From assembly GCA_963920705.1 (NCBI GenBank), contig OY987227.1, forward strand, positions 8,721,602 through 8,785,601: a DNA stretch of 64,000 bases, read 5' to 3'. Position 1 is the stretch's first letter; the number at the start of each line of letters is the position of its first letter. The DNA comes from Odiellus spinosus (Eukaryota; Arthropoda; Arachnida; Opiliones; Phalangiidae). The notes below the pieces were generated by a model. That model worked only from the letters and a program-made list of their open reading frames with translations, did no database searches and was not told where the DNA came from. Made by a program: the position numbers and the translations under genes. Below are positions 45,921 through 58,514 of the stretch, one piece after another.

Positions 45921-48877
45921 GCTTAATTCAAAGATGTAATCAAGATGGTCTATATATAGATTGCTTAATTAATATTACATATATAAGGATATTTTGATAT
46001 TTCATTGATAAAGGGGTGTGGTATTTTCATAATCTATTTATAAAATAAAATGATAATTAATATTTAAATATTTACTCTTCTCTAAATTATTTTTTAAAAT
46101 TTGTAAAACTGAAATATCATATTTAAAATCCGGTACCTATAATTTAGATCATAAGCGTTACCCCATACGATTGTAAATGATATTTAAAAAAAAATAAAAA
46201 AGGTATTTCGGGCTACAATCATTATTTAAAAAAAAAAAAAAAAACATATTTCATATCGGTTTAGAGCTTCCGTAGTGTTAAACGATATTTGTGGTTTCAC
46301 ATAGAAATGACCCTATTTCGTTCATATTTATCAATACAGCTCCGTAGCATTATCAAAGGCTAATATATATTACCTTATATATTAACAACATCCCTAGGTG
46401 AAACTGATAAAAGTTAAATTTAATATATTTCAAGCCCTATTTTCATCACTACCACTTATATTAAGAGAGGTTTATATGGTACGTAATTTTCCACCCACAT
46501 ATTGAATGGTAAGTGTGAACTTAAAAGCATTGACAGTTCTCTTATTTCTTGCACCAATGCCCACGAGTGATTATCATCCCCACCTTCGTAAGGCAAATGT
46601 TAAAAAAAAAAAATTATATGTCCAAAAACCGCCCTCGTAAAGTTATGTTTAGTACTAAAAATCGACCTCCGGTTTATTCTATACAAACCGGAAGTACTTA
46701 AGGGTCGCAAATATTAACCGCCTTAAAGGGGACCAGGAAACCTGGGTTTGAAAATTCCGAGTTAAACCGTTTTTGGGTAGAAAATAGCGTAAAATAAAAA
46801 TGGATAAAACATCAAATTTGGTGCCCAAATAAAGGTACATTCTGTTATTTTGAAAAACAATGCAATAGCCAATCACAGAAAAGTGTTAGTCACGAGTTTA
46901 CCGAGTTATCAAACGTCCAGTTAGGCCCCAAAACGAAAACGAACTATTATTGTAGCAAAAATAATTCACTTTTATACTCAGAACAGTTATTTCTGGTTGA
47001 TTTTACGCTAAGCCTAATTCGGGCCTAATTTCGTTTAAAATAACGTTTGAGGCGCGCGCTTTTGGCGCGAGCGTTACCATAGTTACACTCTGATGGAGAG
47101 GGCGCTACTTATTTCCCAATGTACATAACAATAAGATACCTTCAGTGGAAGAACACTCTCACACTAAAAACTAAGAAACCTATTAAGGGGCTACATGAAA
47201 AAAAAAAAAATGCACGAAGACAGGTATCAAAATGCAATTACTGATAAGGTCAATTGTGTAATGTAAGAAATAAGAATAATACTGATAAAATCGGAAAAGG
47301 GTTTAAGATAACGAATCTAACGAGATTTTAAAATACGTTTCGTGCCTATTTACCATCAGGATTATATATTATAAAGATAGAAGGAACCACACCTATTTCA
47401 TGTCAGCTGGCCCCAAAATTCACGCCATTTACAACGTAAAATATGAGCTTTAGTCGTATATACGTCGAGGGAGAGCTTGGCACGAGGGATATTTACGTCA
47501 AAAGACTCAAAACCAATTTTATTAGGGGGTGAACGTGAATATAACAAGGTGTTTTTGCAGGTTCATTAACTAAAATTGAAGTAATATGTTGAGAGAAAGG
47601 GTGTAATAAAACTGACATTAAATCTGTTTATATTTAAGATACGTTCACACGTTCTTCCACCCAATCAACCTCTAGGGGTTAGGCCCTTAACAGAGGGAAG
47701 GATAATAAGTTAAGGTATGTTCCAGGGCCCCACAAACATCTATAAAATGACCTTTTTCACCCAAAATTTAAATTCTATACTTAATCCAGGCCAGCTTGGG
47801 TTTTGGTCTAGTGTTCGGTGGCCTTTTCAACCTCTTGCCATAAGTTTCCCGCGATTTTTATTAAAAAATTACCCTTTAACATATTTAATTTTCTATTATT
47901 TGCCATTTTTAAGTTATCGATATTATACGATTTTTAGTGTCAAGAGATTATTTCACACGTGTTTAAAAACCACAATTTTTCGTAGGTTCGTGTGAAGGAA
48001 CCTTAACATTGGTTCCTGACTCTACCAGGTACTGTCAGAAGTAATTTGGTTCGAAAATGGCATCATTTGGAGGGAGGGTGGAGTTTGGAGATTTTTCTAA
48101 CGGGCGTATACCGCCAAAATACACGTTAAGGGACTCTAATCAAACAATGCCAGTCCGCTAGGGATTGCGTAAGACGTAACAGCTAGTTCAAGTAAGTCCG
48201 TGACTTTACTCAACCATTCAATATTAAAGACGAATTTAACGCTATTGTTTTATATCAAGATAAGATTGTACTAGAAAATAAAGCTATATGAAGTAGAAAA
48301 TAAACTATATTTAAATTGCAGACTACGTTTCCTTATTTAATAGTACAGTCTTACAGTGACAAAACGTCGACCTTCTCTATATCGTAACAATCATTCTCCA
48401 TTTTCAATACGTATAAACCTATAGGTTCCACATTAAAACTAAGAAATCAAAAATGGAAACGATAGGGTTGCATGTACTGCAAACTTAAACTGATCTCAAC
48501 AATGAGTAAATATAATTGCACGCGCAACAGTAAAGCACGCGCCACTGTTCAAGGTTTCGATATATAGTATAAATATCGACGTAACTTGACACTGTGGGAA
48601 TGGGACGTAGCTAAGTAATCTTGTCGTCCGTAGCGCTGTCAAGTGACAATGTTGATAATAGTATATCCCCCGATCGATTGACAAGGCTTGTGACCACGCA
48701 ACCACAACGAAAGAAGCGATATCAAGTAGGCCCTACGGTATCATCAAGTGCGTTTCAATGAAAAATTTGGTCGATTTTTTATTTGAAATAATGTGTAATA
48801 TGATAAAATAAGTACTAAGTTTACTTTAATACACGTGTACTCCAAATGTAACTGAATCTATTTTAAAAGTGGAATTA
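45921..48877. other. No supported gene
   Basis: A CpG-rich spot at 47040-47110 (GAGGCGCGCGCTTTTGGCGC, then GTTACCATAGTTAC, a loose RFX X-box-like inverted repeat) stands out. The ORFs at 47717-47995 and 48496-48705 have no recognisable domain. Confidence 0.3.
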
Positions 48878-49000
48878 ATGAGGCTTAAACACGCGATGTT
48901 CCCAGAGTTGTTTTGTCGTTACGACAATGAAGAGGAGGAGATTCAAAGCCGAGTTTCAAAGCTTATAAACATTGTGAAACATTGTAGCATTGATAAATAG
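48878..49000 (+). CDS. Candidate short ORF or terminal exon (40 aa)
   Basis: A short open segment with protein-like composition, MRLKHAMFPELFCRYDN and then an acidic EEEE followed by an amphipathic stretch, ending in TAG. The frame is open upstream to a stop at about 48826. TTTTAAAAG at about 48862-48870 is only a weak acceptor. Not recognised; too short to be sure. Confidence 0.15.
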   Translation: MRLKHAMFPELFCRYDNEEEEIQSRVSKLINIVKHCSIDK

Positions 49001-51759
49001 CCATAACGATCTAAGCCTAAATATGATTAACCATAGAATAAAGCTATAGAGTTTAATTAAAATACAAATTCAGTTGGAATAAGACCTCAATTCAACAAAA
49101 GTGGACCAAAACTGAAAATGCATTGAATGCGTTACTTTTAAGATCAAATTTATCGAAAGAAAATTTAAATTTTTAGTTTTTTGAGTAAAAATATACAGAA
49201 AATAGGCCTCGGTAATTTTTCGGGCAACTTTTGGACTTACAACACGAAATTCTTTCATTTAACCTAGTTAATTTAAATTCACTAATTAAATATTAAATAT
49301 TTATCTTCCAAAAGAAGATGAAAAGCTCTGGGTGTTATAAAAGCACTTGGATAATCTTAGAGACGCTAAATTATTCAAATAAATTAAATAAAACGCGTTC
49401 AAAATTCCCCCTCAGAATAAAATTTTATTTCTTAAGTTTGTAATTTGCCATGAAATCGTAATTTAACACTTAATTTTTAGGTTACTATTTTTGAAAATCT
49501 GGCTCCAAGTCCCATTTTAATTTTTTAAATATATTTTCGACTTAAAAGGTGGCTCAGCTCGCTTCAGGCGTCTCAAAGAAAAAGAATATATAATTTTAAA
49601 TTTAATAGTTACACCCAACTCTTTTAAAAATAAAAACATTAAAACGAAAATAATAGCGCTTTCTAAATAAACTATTTTGGCCCTAAAGTCAATCCACTAA
49701 CTTAGAGCTGATAGAATCATAGGTAGCTAGAGGAATAAATATTACAATATCATAAAACAACATTGCATATTTTAATACCTTTCTCTCTATTGGCTAAAAG
49801 ACAGTGAACGAATATTCGTTTTATATAGAAATTGCCCCGAAAGGAAAAAAAGCTATTAATAAAATCATAGGCAATATATCGTATAAAATTAAATTGAAAT
49901 TAATCAAACGACGGGAGAGATGCGAAAACATATTTCAGTTACAGCCTAAGAAAAGATTCAAATTACCATATAAAACTAGCTATTCTATTGAGATTTAGAC
50001 TCATTTAAAGATTGTTAATATAGGAGTGTAATCAGTAAATACTTAAGGGATAGTTAAATTACGTAACAAGTATTTGAGCGTTGCCTCTAGAAAGTATGTT
50101 TGAAAATATGTTTGAAATTAACACCAGCAGATGACATTTCCTAACTTTAAGTAAGATATGAATTGTTAAAGATTTTTATTTGGAAAATTTCAGAAATTTT
50201 TCGTGCCACGTGATATAATTAATGCTTCAAATCAAAACGTCGTGATTGGTCAAATTTAATCTCAAATTAATTCCAAATAAACATTAAAAATTCGTTTCTT
50301 ACTTAGTAAAATGGATTTTGTAAAAATTTCAAAAAATATTGTTTTTGTTAATTTAAAAATATTTGTTGAACCATTTAAGTAGCTCTTTAATTGTTATTAT
50401 CAAGATTATTTTACAATATAATCTATATATATATAATTACCCAGAGGCGATTTTATTATAAGTGTTCTAATTTCGGTATCAATTCAATTATAAGATTCGA
50501 ATTTTATGCTAATTTTGAGTTATTATAATCATATTCAAATATAATCAAAACTTCCCAACAAAAAAATGAGGAGAATTAGAATCCAGAATAAGAAAGAATT
50601 TCGATTCAATTCTCGAGCTAGATTAAATATTACTACCTAATAAACTTTAACACCAGTAAAATTTGAAATTTAAAATTTTTAAACTCTGATAGCTAATTTT
50701 ATTTAAATTTTGGATCAAAGGGGTCTAATGGAGATCCGGTTACTCTAACCCTAAGCAAAATATTCACCAACAATTTTAAACTTAATTTACGTGGGTGAAA
50801 AGTGGTTCGAGATTTACGATATTTATTTCAACATTAAAGTTTACCAAAACCCGAAGCTATGAGAAAGGTTTAAGTATTGTATATTTATTAGCGTTAACCT
50901 GAACTTTGACTTAAGTATGATTTAAAAATGAAAATCTAAAAGAAAATACGATAAAAAAAAATCTTTGAAAATTAGCGCCAATTCGAAGGTTAAGGATTTT
51001 CATCCGGGAATAAAAACTAATATTAGAATGTTATAATACGGATGTAAAATTAGGGTTTAAAATTACACTGATCTAAGCTTTCATTATATTCAATATTCCA
51101 GAGTGGATAGAGTTAAATTTCTAATGTAAGACGAAGATATCCGCGTTAGAATGGTCGTGACTTCGCAATTAGTCGCGGTCAAGAACTTTTAAAAATATAC
51201 CAAGCTATAGCGTACCAAAAAAACCGAAAATTAAGCTTTAAACTCCTTTCTTAATGGGTTTTTAGGCGAATTTATTATTTTTTTCTCGCTTTATTTAAGA
51301 AGAAAGAATTTCAAAAGATTATTTCAAGAAATAAAATCAGAACAGTCTCAAAAACGTCGACTAAAAACTATTTTCATTTTAAAAATTCCCTAGAACTACT
51401 TTTATCTCTACGACGTTTAATATTACGTATTAATCCGCTTCAATTGTATTTAGTTTCACAAACTTAAAAAGGGTTGAGAAAAATGAAGAATGTTTTGACG
51501 GAAAAACTACATTCAACAAATTGTAGGAATTTACAAAGTTATACGAGTTCAAAAACTTAAAACTGTGGTTCAAAATTCCCATTATCACCTCTAGTTTTCT
51601 TAAAGGGAAGATAAACAGGAATTTGATTTCAATTTTTTTTAATTTAAAACCCATAATCATCACGAGCTTCCTACTTAATTTAATAATTTAGGTAAATATT
51701 AAATATGTTTAAATTTTTTAGAGAGATAGATTTTATATAATAACAATATTTTCCTTATA
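49001..51759. other. AT-rich, no supported gene
   Basis: The ORFs near 49070, 49804 and 51430 show no domain. TGCCACGTGATAT occurs at 50204-50216. Confidence 0.3.
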
Positions 51760-52330
51760 TAACCTTTTGGGACCCTTTTTAAAATTTCACTGATCTTTTA
51801 GCATAATTTTAAAAAGCCCTAATCTCGTAGCATCATTTTCAAAATATGTCTTTCCCCTGACTAGTCATTCTTTTCAAATAACCTTGATCTTTTAGCATAA
51901 TTTTTAACCTTGATCTTTTAGCATAATTTTAAAAAGACCTGATCTTATGGCATCATTTTCAAAATATGTCTTTCCCCTGACTAGTCATTCTTTTCAAATA
52001 ACCTTATCTTTTAGCATAATTTTAAAAAGCCCTGATCTCATGGAATCATTTTCAAAATATGTCTTTTCCCTGACTAGTCATTCTTTTCAAATAACCTTAT
52101 CTTTTGACATAATTTTCAAATTCCCTGTATTTCCCTTGTCCTTTTTGTAATATTTTCAGATTCCATGTAGTTTTGAGACAACTTACAAACATTCCCTGAG
52201 TAATTTACCAAATTTCAATCCTCTGAGTTATTGGCACAAAATTTTAATTCCTCAACTTTTAAGGGTTCGAAATGTGGGCAAAGTTTTAGATTTCAAATAA
52301 ATGATTTTGCTTGTCACCTTCCCTTTAAAA
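51760..52330. repeat. Diverged tandem units with CCCTGA and TTTTCAAA words
   Basis: At least three ~105-bp units with TTTTAGCATAATTTTAAAAA, ATCATTTTCAAAATATGTCT and CCCTGACTAGTCATTCTTTT, then further decayed units with ATTCCCTGA and CCTCTGAG. The 67-codon ORF at 51947 is a reading of two units. Confidence 0.8.
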
Positions 52331-52739
52331 CTAAGTTAACAAACCAATAAGAAATAAATCAAAAATTTAATTCAGGACAAAAATATGACCTTACTTAAAA
52401 ACTTGTAGATATAGTAGGAAAAAAATAGGGTTAAGTTTAGGTTTTTATCCTTCTACTATAATTCAAAAGATAATATTTAAATTTAAACAAAACGTAATAA
52501 CGATTAAGACTGCTAAAAATTATTCCCGATATCTAACATGACCCGTTTTCTTTAAGCCTAACTCGGTTGGATTTATTTTCGGTTTGATTCAACTATGATA
52601 CCGTGTATCATTTTTCAAAACGAGAGAGGGATAATTAGAAGATCAGGATTATCGAGGAAATTACGTTACGTAAAATCAAATATAGATAATGTTACAAATT
52701 TAAAAGTTTATTACCTTATCGTAGTACTTTGTTTCACTT

Positions 52740-52900
52740 GTTTACTGTTTCTTGCGCGGGAAATATTGGCGCCAACCTGGAGCTGGTTTAGTTAAGGAAG
52801 CCGGTTCAGGCTATCGCCACAGACACAAAGAAAGTACTAGCAGACAGCGCGCGGAGTAAGTGGGAGCATGCGCGGCTGTTGCTTATCCGGGGCCTACAAT
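52740..52900. promoter_or_regulatory. GC-rich candidate regulatory element
   Basis: Within an AT-rich region this patch has GCGCGGGAAA (52754-52763, E2F-like), the 10-bp palindrome TTGGCGCCAA (52766-52775, also E2F or NFI-like) and GCATGCGC (52866-52873, NRF1-like), plus several CpGs. No exon is recognised on either side, so promoter activity is inferred only. Confidence 0.25.
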
Positions 52901-53940
52901 TCAATGGTGCACTATCGGCACCCCTGAGTATTTTGCCCAAATCGGTGGAAAATTCACGTCATATTTTCAACTCGAGTGAACCTTAAGGGCTCTTTCAATC
53001 TACTTCTAGTTTTATTAGTTTTAAGTGGTGCGTAGCCTTAGGCGTATTGAAAATTAATGTTGAAACTGAGAACTAAGGTTCAAATACCCCCCAAAATGAA
53101 GCAGGGGGATAGGCGCTGCAAAATTGGTAAGGGTGAATCGATGAATGAGTGATGGTTTTATAAAAATTATTTTACACTCGCTCCTGGAAAGACATCGAGG
53201 AGAGATATTTTAATGTACCTGTATTATACTTTAGTCCCTTACAAGAGTGTAAAATAAAAGACTATCTTTGAATAATTTGTAAAATGTTAAACTTCTCTTT
53301 AAGATGATTTTTGCTAATGAAACCTTAATACGAATTAAAAACGCTAAGCCTAAATACAATTTAAAACAAGACCCAAGTGGCGACTGGCGCGCGCGATCGG
53401 GCTCATCTAATCGTGACGTCATTAGGAAACCGTTAAATTTCAAGAATTAGGTTTTAAAAAAAATGTGTAATATCTTAAATACATATATTCTGAATCAGGA
53501 AAGTTTGTTTCTTCTATTCGTTAGTAATGAATTAAATTAAAATATAAATTAATTTGGGAGTCCTTAACGTAATAACATTCGAATTAAAGTGGTCCAATTT
53601 TCGAAAATAAAACAAAACTATTGTTTCGGGGCTATGTAAGGAAAACCACGGTTGGATAAACGCGGTAACTTTCTATTTGTTTTAACTTGTCAATTTATAT
53701 TTATTATTTGGAAATCGTGTTTTTAGTTCTTCGAATAGTGAATTGGAACGCTACATTGAGCGAAACAGCTCGAGAAAGAAGCCTATTTACTCAATACGAA
53801 ATCTATTCTAGTCTTAATTTGAATCCGTAATAAATTTAACATGATTGAAATAGAACGACATAACTTTCAATAAATTGAGGAAAATGAAATTTTTAAAAAC
53901 TTAGGTATTAAATCATTCAATATATATAATCACTTTTACC
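52901..53940. other. No supported gene
   Basis: A CpG-rich spot at about 53385-53400 (TGGCGCGCGCGATCGGG) followed by TGACGTCA at about 53414. No exon recognised. Confidence 0.3.
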
Positions 53941-54718
53941 AAAAGTCTATCACATTATTCCATAAAAGTAAATAACGCCCCGTTGCTTAATACTATCAGC
54001 AAAAGTCCGTTTAAATGTACCGGCAGATTCTGATTCGAGACACTCTAGCAATCGCCGTGTAAATAGTGAAATCGGAAGCGCCACTCTTTGGAGAAATTTC
54101 GGAGTTGGAGGGAAGACAATATGGTCAAGCGCGGCCCGCCTAAATTCCGTCCCTCTCTCCCGACTTGAAATATCAGGGAAGAGTTCAAACCACTCAAGGC
54201 AGACAGGGTGACTTTTTTGCTAGTTTTAAGTGATGGGCTAGCAGGGTTTGTACAAAATTTTGGAAGTTAATTTCCCTGACTTTTCCAGGTTTTCCCTGAC
54301 CATTTCCAAATAATTTCCCTGGCTAATTTTAATACTTTTTTTCATGAATATATTCTTACGAGCGAGCTGCTGGCAATTCCCACATTTTATTTGACATAGT
54401 TTATCAATCGGGGTCAGGATAGTTTACTCAGAATATGAGGAACAATTTGAATCTTTAGGCAAATATTTTCAGTTTATAATAATTACGTTACAACTGATTG
54501 GTAAACCAATCATAAACAGTTCCTTGACACATACGAAAATATTTATTTTCTCTGACCATTTGGGCTATTTTCAAATTCCCTGACTTTTCCCTGACCTTTG
54601 GGGCCACTTTCCAAATTGCCTGACTTTTCCAGGTCTTCCAGGTCGTGTACGAACCCTGGTACGTTTGCTGATCTACTAGGCGTTGTTGACTTTTATGTAA
54701 TAAAGTGATGGACTTTTG
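53941..54718 (-). mobile_element. TIR MITE family 3, copy 3, with nested insertion
   Basis: AAAAGTCTATCACATTATTC at the left and TAATAAAGTGATGGACTTTT at the right are the family termini. The core is in the opposite orientation to copies 1 and 2 (CAGATTCTGATTCGAGACAC near the left). It is split at 54242-54658 by a CAGGG element. Confidence 0.8.
54242..54658. mobile_element. hAT-like CAGGG MITE nested in family 3
   Basis: Begins CAGGGTTTGTACAAAATTTT and ends TCGTGTACGAACCCTG, an imperfect inverted terminus. Internally it repeats TTTCCCTGACTTTTCCAGG-type words on both sides. No 8-bp target duplication is clear, because the uninterrupted family 3 sequence (GGCTAGTAC) resumes almost directly. There is no ORF. 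Confidence 0.75.
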
Positions 54719-55910
54719 CTGTTACTCTAAACAAGCTTGCGTGTTGAGATTATGCACGCAAGGTTCTTTATCTATTAAGATTAAGGTATCCATTGTTAAT
54801 GGTTGTAGGATAAACTAAGTTGGATGAGTATCAATAAGCTGGCCTTAATTCAAATCCCACGCATAAATCTTCTCGTAAAAAATCTAAAATATGTCTGGAA
54901 TTAATGTCATATTAATTTCATTTCGCGACAACAAAGAAATTTTGAAATTTTTCCCAAATTTCAATATCGTTTCCTCTAAAAACCTATTTTTCCCATATTA
55001 TTGGAATTTGGAACGCGTCAAACTCAGTGACAGATTACGTCAATCATAGATAAAACGAGCTAAAAGGATTTGTTCTTAATCGTATTTCATTTTCTACCGT
55101 AAGTTAAGGGACTCGTAAATCAAGTAATTATATCATTGAAGTTTCCTTGATGAACCTTTCGTTCAATAACACCCGCGTTTCAAACCAACCGTTATCAAAT
55201 AAAATACTGATTTTTAAAAAATATTACGTTTAGTTAATTAATAAAAATATATTATCAAAGGCGTTTAATAATTTTACCCCGCTAAAATTTCGACAGAATG
55301 TGATTTCGGTCTAATGAATAAGAAAAATTCGGTCGAATGGGACAACTAAAATATCAAGTCGTTGCAAATTTCATTTCGGTTCAATGGGCCCGAAGTTTTT
55401 AATAATTTTATGGTTTCTAAGATACCGTGATAAATTCAAAATGACCCCAGAATTAAGAAAAATATGTTCAAATCGGGGAGTTTAACCGGTGGTATTCGCA
55501 ACGCGTTAAATTGCTTTATAATTTTAGCGAATAAAGTGTAGGTAATTTTCGTTATTAAATTACGAAGAAAGTGGAAAATTTGGTCAAGGCGATGGAGTTA
55601 AAAAAAAAATTGCGGGTTGTTAAAGTCATAAAAGATTGCATTGAAATAAACATAAAACGTCTGGTTGTTGAACGCCGAATATTTAGAATAGGATTCGAAA
55701 TTGCGAGATTCGCCAGTAATTTGCGAGCGTTAGTTGAAAATATAGAAAAAGCTAGTTTCATTAAATAACGATTTAAAAGCGTAAAATAGAATGATTTTCA
55801 AATAAAAATCTAACCCTACAATTTTCTCCCATATTAAAGAATATAAAAGCCTTTAACGTGGATCAAAACGAGATTTTTTATAGCATTTTGGATCAAGGTT
55901 ACTGAACGCG
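54719..55910. other. No supported gene
   Basis: A 65-codon frame at 55571 (lysine, arginine and isoleucine rich, GTG start) overlaps an opposite ORF. Neither has a recognisable domain. Confidence 0.3.
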
Positions 55911-56407
55911 TTAAAGGGAGGGTAAAAGGGAAAAGAAAATGATTTTTTAGATTTTTTATTAATTCTCTGCTTCTAAAAATCAGACATGTTAGTAAAATAT
56001 TCAGGAAGTGTTTCTGAATTGTACAAAATATCGGATTTTGGCGTAGAATTAAAAGTAGACCTTCGACCAATCAAAAGACATCTGTAACTTTGGTTTAATA
56101 AAATCCCCGCGACACGCGCTGTGGTATTCGCTCTTTGAATCGCGCTATAGATTCTGCACGTTCTTGATTATTTCACGCGCACAATCGTGTTTACAACAGC
56201 GCCTGTCGTAGATATTTTATGAGGTCAAAGGTACAAGGACGTCTTTTGATTGGTCGAAGGTTCTAGTTTTAATTGAATGAGTCAAAATTTGAATATTTCC
56301 GTTTTTTCGCATAAATCAGACAAGTACATTTCCCGAATGTTTTAGTCTTATTTGTGATATTAGAATCCATAAAATTCATTTAACTTTTCTCTTCATCTTC
56401 CCTTTAA
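55911..56407. mobile_element. TTAA MITE family 4, full copy (~495 bp)
   Basis: TTAAAGGGAGGGTAAAAGGG at the left faces CTCTTCATCTTCCCTTTAA at the right. Inner arms pair CCTTCGACCAATCAAAAGAC with GTCTTTTGATTGGTCGAAGG. The loop is GC-richer (GCGACACGCGCTGTGG). It is non-coding; a truncated relative is at 22361. Confidence 0.85.
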
Positions 56408-56734
56408 GAGCTGAAAGTTCCCCACATTAATGCTATATTAATGTTATAGAAAGTGTTTTCTATCGTTCCTAACCTTAAAATATAAGTTTTATTCCCGTTT
56501 TCATGGTTAAATCAGGATATAAATATACGTTATCGCGGTGTCTCTATTGCCCTATACGTGACACTTAACTAATTCCCTTATTGCTTAAGTTAGCATCGTT
56601 ATATTTCGCAATTAATGAGAATTAAAAATTTAATTACTTGTTAAGTATTATAAATAATGGCCTACTCAAAGTTTCAATATTTTATCAAAAAAAAATTTGA
56701 TTGAAAACACGCCTTAGTGTCGTAGCTGATTGGG

Positions 56735-57235
56735 GGCAAAAGAAAACTCCTTAAAACTATATCTTAACCAACTATGGGGCTCCAAATCCCATAAAAAAAG
56801 AGTGTTGCTGTTTAATAAAAGCCTAATAAACACGTCATATCCAAGATGGGGCCCAAACACCACATAAAAACAATGTTGCAATCAATCAAATAGATCCAAA
56901 AAGTACGTTTTATAAGTTATGGGGAACAAAACCCCCCAAAAAAACATGTTGTTTTGAAGATGAGGCACACAAACCCCCAAAAAAACCGTGTTGTTTTAGA
57001 GATGAGGCACAGAAACCCCATAAAAACGATGTTGTATTGAGGAATAGGGCACAAACCTCATACAAAAACAACATTGCATTCAATCATAGGCCCGAAAACA
57101 CTTTATATAATATGGGGACCACAATACCCCATAAAAACCACTTACAATCAAAAATTAACAATATTGGGCCCAAAATCCCCTAAAAAACTACGTTGAATTC
57201 AAATTGAGACAAAAAATTCCCATCCAAAACAATGA
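56735..57235. repeat. Degenerate ~45-55-bp minisatellite
   Basis: Loose units combining GGGGCACAAACCCC, a CATAAAAACAATGTTG-like block and ATTCAAT-type linkers recur about nine times, immediately downstream of the 57346-57470 exon. Confidence 0.7.
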
Positions 57236-57345
57236 TCAATATCATCAATTATATATTTCCCACAAAAATCTGATGAACATGTTTTAGTGTCAATAACTTC
57301 GAGGAAACCCCCAAAATATAATCAAAAAGGAAAATATGTTCTGAC

Positions 57346-57470
57346 CTGTTGTTGTTTGTACTTTTCCTCCAGTTCGTCGAGGGTCCAGCTGGGGCAAATG
57401 GTAAGAGGGTGAAGCCGACTTTCCAGTTCGCGAAGCCAGCGACGCAAACATCGCATCTCGTGCGCAATCT
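57346..57470 (-). CDS. Spectrin-repeat protein, internal exon (helix A segment)
   Basis: 125 bp on the minus strand, bounded by a long polypyrimidine tract plus TTCAG before 57470 and a CAG/GTCAGA donor after 57346. It contributes 2 nt that complete the split codon of exon 63121-63322, followed by 41 codons ending in phase 0. The peptide starts IAHEMRCLRRWLRELESRLH and ends with EELEEKYKQQQ. It has the heptad pattern and buried Trp expected of spectrin-repeat helix A, then the proline-containing loop and the start of helix B. A nesprin/MSP-300-, plakin- or dystrophin-type cytoskeletal linker is likely, but I cannot choose between them. The frame is uninterrupted, and this exon is GC-richer than its surroundings. 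Confidence 0.8.
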
Positions 57471-57954
57471 CTGAACGACAAAAAAAAAAAAAAGAAACAT
57501 TTTCAAAATCAATAATATTAAATTTTTTTAAATTTAATTAATATCTTTAATTATATTTATACTATATATAAATTATTAAAATTAAATAGAAATAATTATC
57601 TTTTAAAAATGTAATCAATAAAGAGTGTTTGCTAGATGGCGCTTGCCACGGAGATTTGGCGCGAATTCAAACTATGACTTTACACATTTTGAAGTTTACG
57701 CGTTATCAATACCGAAATTTTTGTTAGTTATGAGTTATTTTATATCTATAAACTTGTTATTTATTTTCTAATTACCTTTGGTTGTATAATTTTGGTTATT
57801 ACATGTAGTATCGTTACAGTAATTTGATTAACTGTTGTTGGTTCTATAGTTTTTGTAACTAATTAATTAAAGTTACTAAAATATAAATTCTAATATCCCA
57901 ATATTGTATATAAAAAATTTTAATTTTTGAGTTGTATATTGGTAAGTGGTATAT

Positions 57955-58110
57955 CCAAACCAATTTTCCTGATTTTGTTTCTGTAAAATTAGAATGGCTG
58001 ATATTTCCCAGATAACGTTCCTGACTTTTGGCCTATTTATCATATTTTTCTGACTTGGCCAAAATTCCTAGTTTTATTTTAACACATTTATTTGAGCAGT
58101 TTGGCCATTA
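57955..58110. repeat. Decayed CCTGAC-word repeat
   Basis: Words such as TTTCCCAGA, TTCCTGACTTTTGGCC and TTCTGACTTGGCC resemble the interior of the CAGGG element at 54242. The termini are not recognisable. Confidence 0.4.
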
Positions 58111-58350
58111 TTTCCCTATTATAGGAAGTTGGAACTGTAAATCTCCTTGGGGAAATTTTTGAAAATTTCCACTGGTCATTGTAGTCACATTTCTAGGGGG
58201 TAAACAAATATAAGCCGCTCTGAAGACCAGTTCCAGATCTATGACTGAAAGGAGATTATTTTCCAAAAATGAAGGGAGTTCCTTTAACTCCCTAATTAGT
58301 TTCAGATATTTTGGTCTATTTTTAATCAAATTCTCAATTTGTTTTGTCAT
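58108..58350 (-). CDS. Hypothetical 80-aa ORF inside the intron
   Basis: Real ATG (58348-58350), 80 codons. The first third is an amphipathic lysine/leucine helix (MTKQIENLIKNRPKYLKLIR), followed by a hydrophobic segment and a polar tail ending in QLPIIGK. Two AATAAA signals (complements at 58087-58092 and 58073-58078) lie 16-35 nt past the stop, on the sense strand of the host gene. It is not recognised. It could be a nested gene, a terminal exon of an alternative transcript, or a transposon relic, since it abuts the decayed repeat at 57955-58110. Confidence 0.25.
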   Translation of the reverse strand: MTKQIENLIKNRPKYLKLIRELKELPSFLENNLLSVIDLELVFRAAYICLPPRNVTTMTSGNFQKFPQGDLQFQLPIIGK

Positions 58351-58514
58351 TTTCGCCTTAATATAACTATGTTTTTACGATATTTTTAATTTAACAAATT
58401 TTTATATTTCAATGACGTCTTGGTGTATATTTTAATATTCCCAGTGCCATTTTTTTTTTCTAATTTTGGGCAAAGCATTATTATATTTCCCTCCCAGCGA
58501 AGAATGTCTCCAAA

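Noticed and set aside
47717-47995. 92-codon plus-strand ORF
   Set aside because: Aromatic-rich and unrecognised. The ATG lies in a donor-like AAGGTATGT, and no other gene signal is present.
15750-53350. Recurrent TAAGCCTAA words as interstitial telomere (TTAGGC) sequence
   Set aside because: They occur singly, never in tandem, and within longer dispersed words such as AAGCCTAACTCGGGCCTAAT; more likely repeat fragments.
55555-55768. Overlapping opposite ORFs, one lysine/arginine-rich helical
   Set aside because: The plus ORF starts with GTG, no domain is recognised, and the two frames are complementary shadows.
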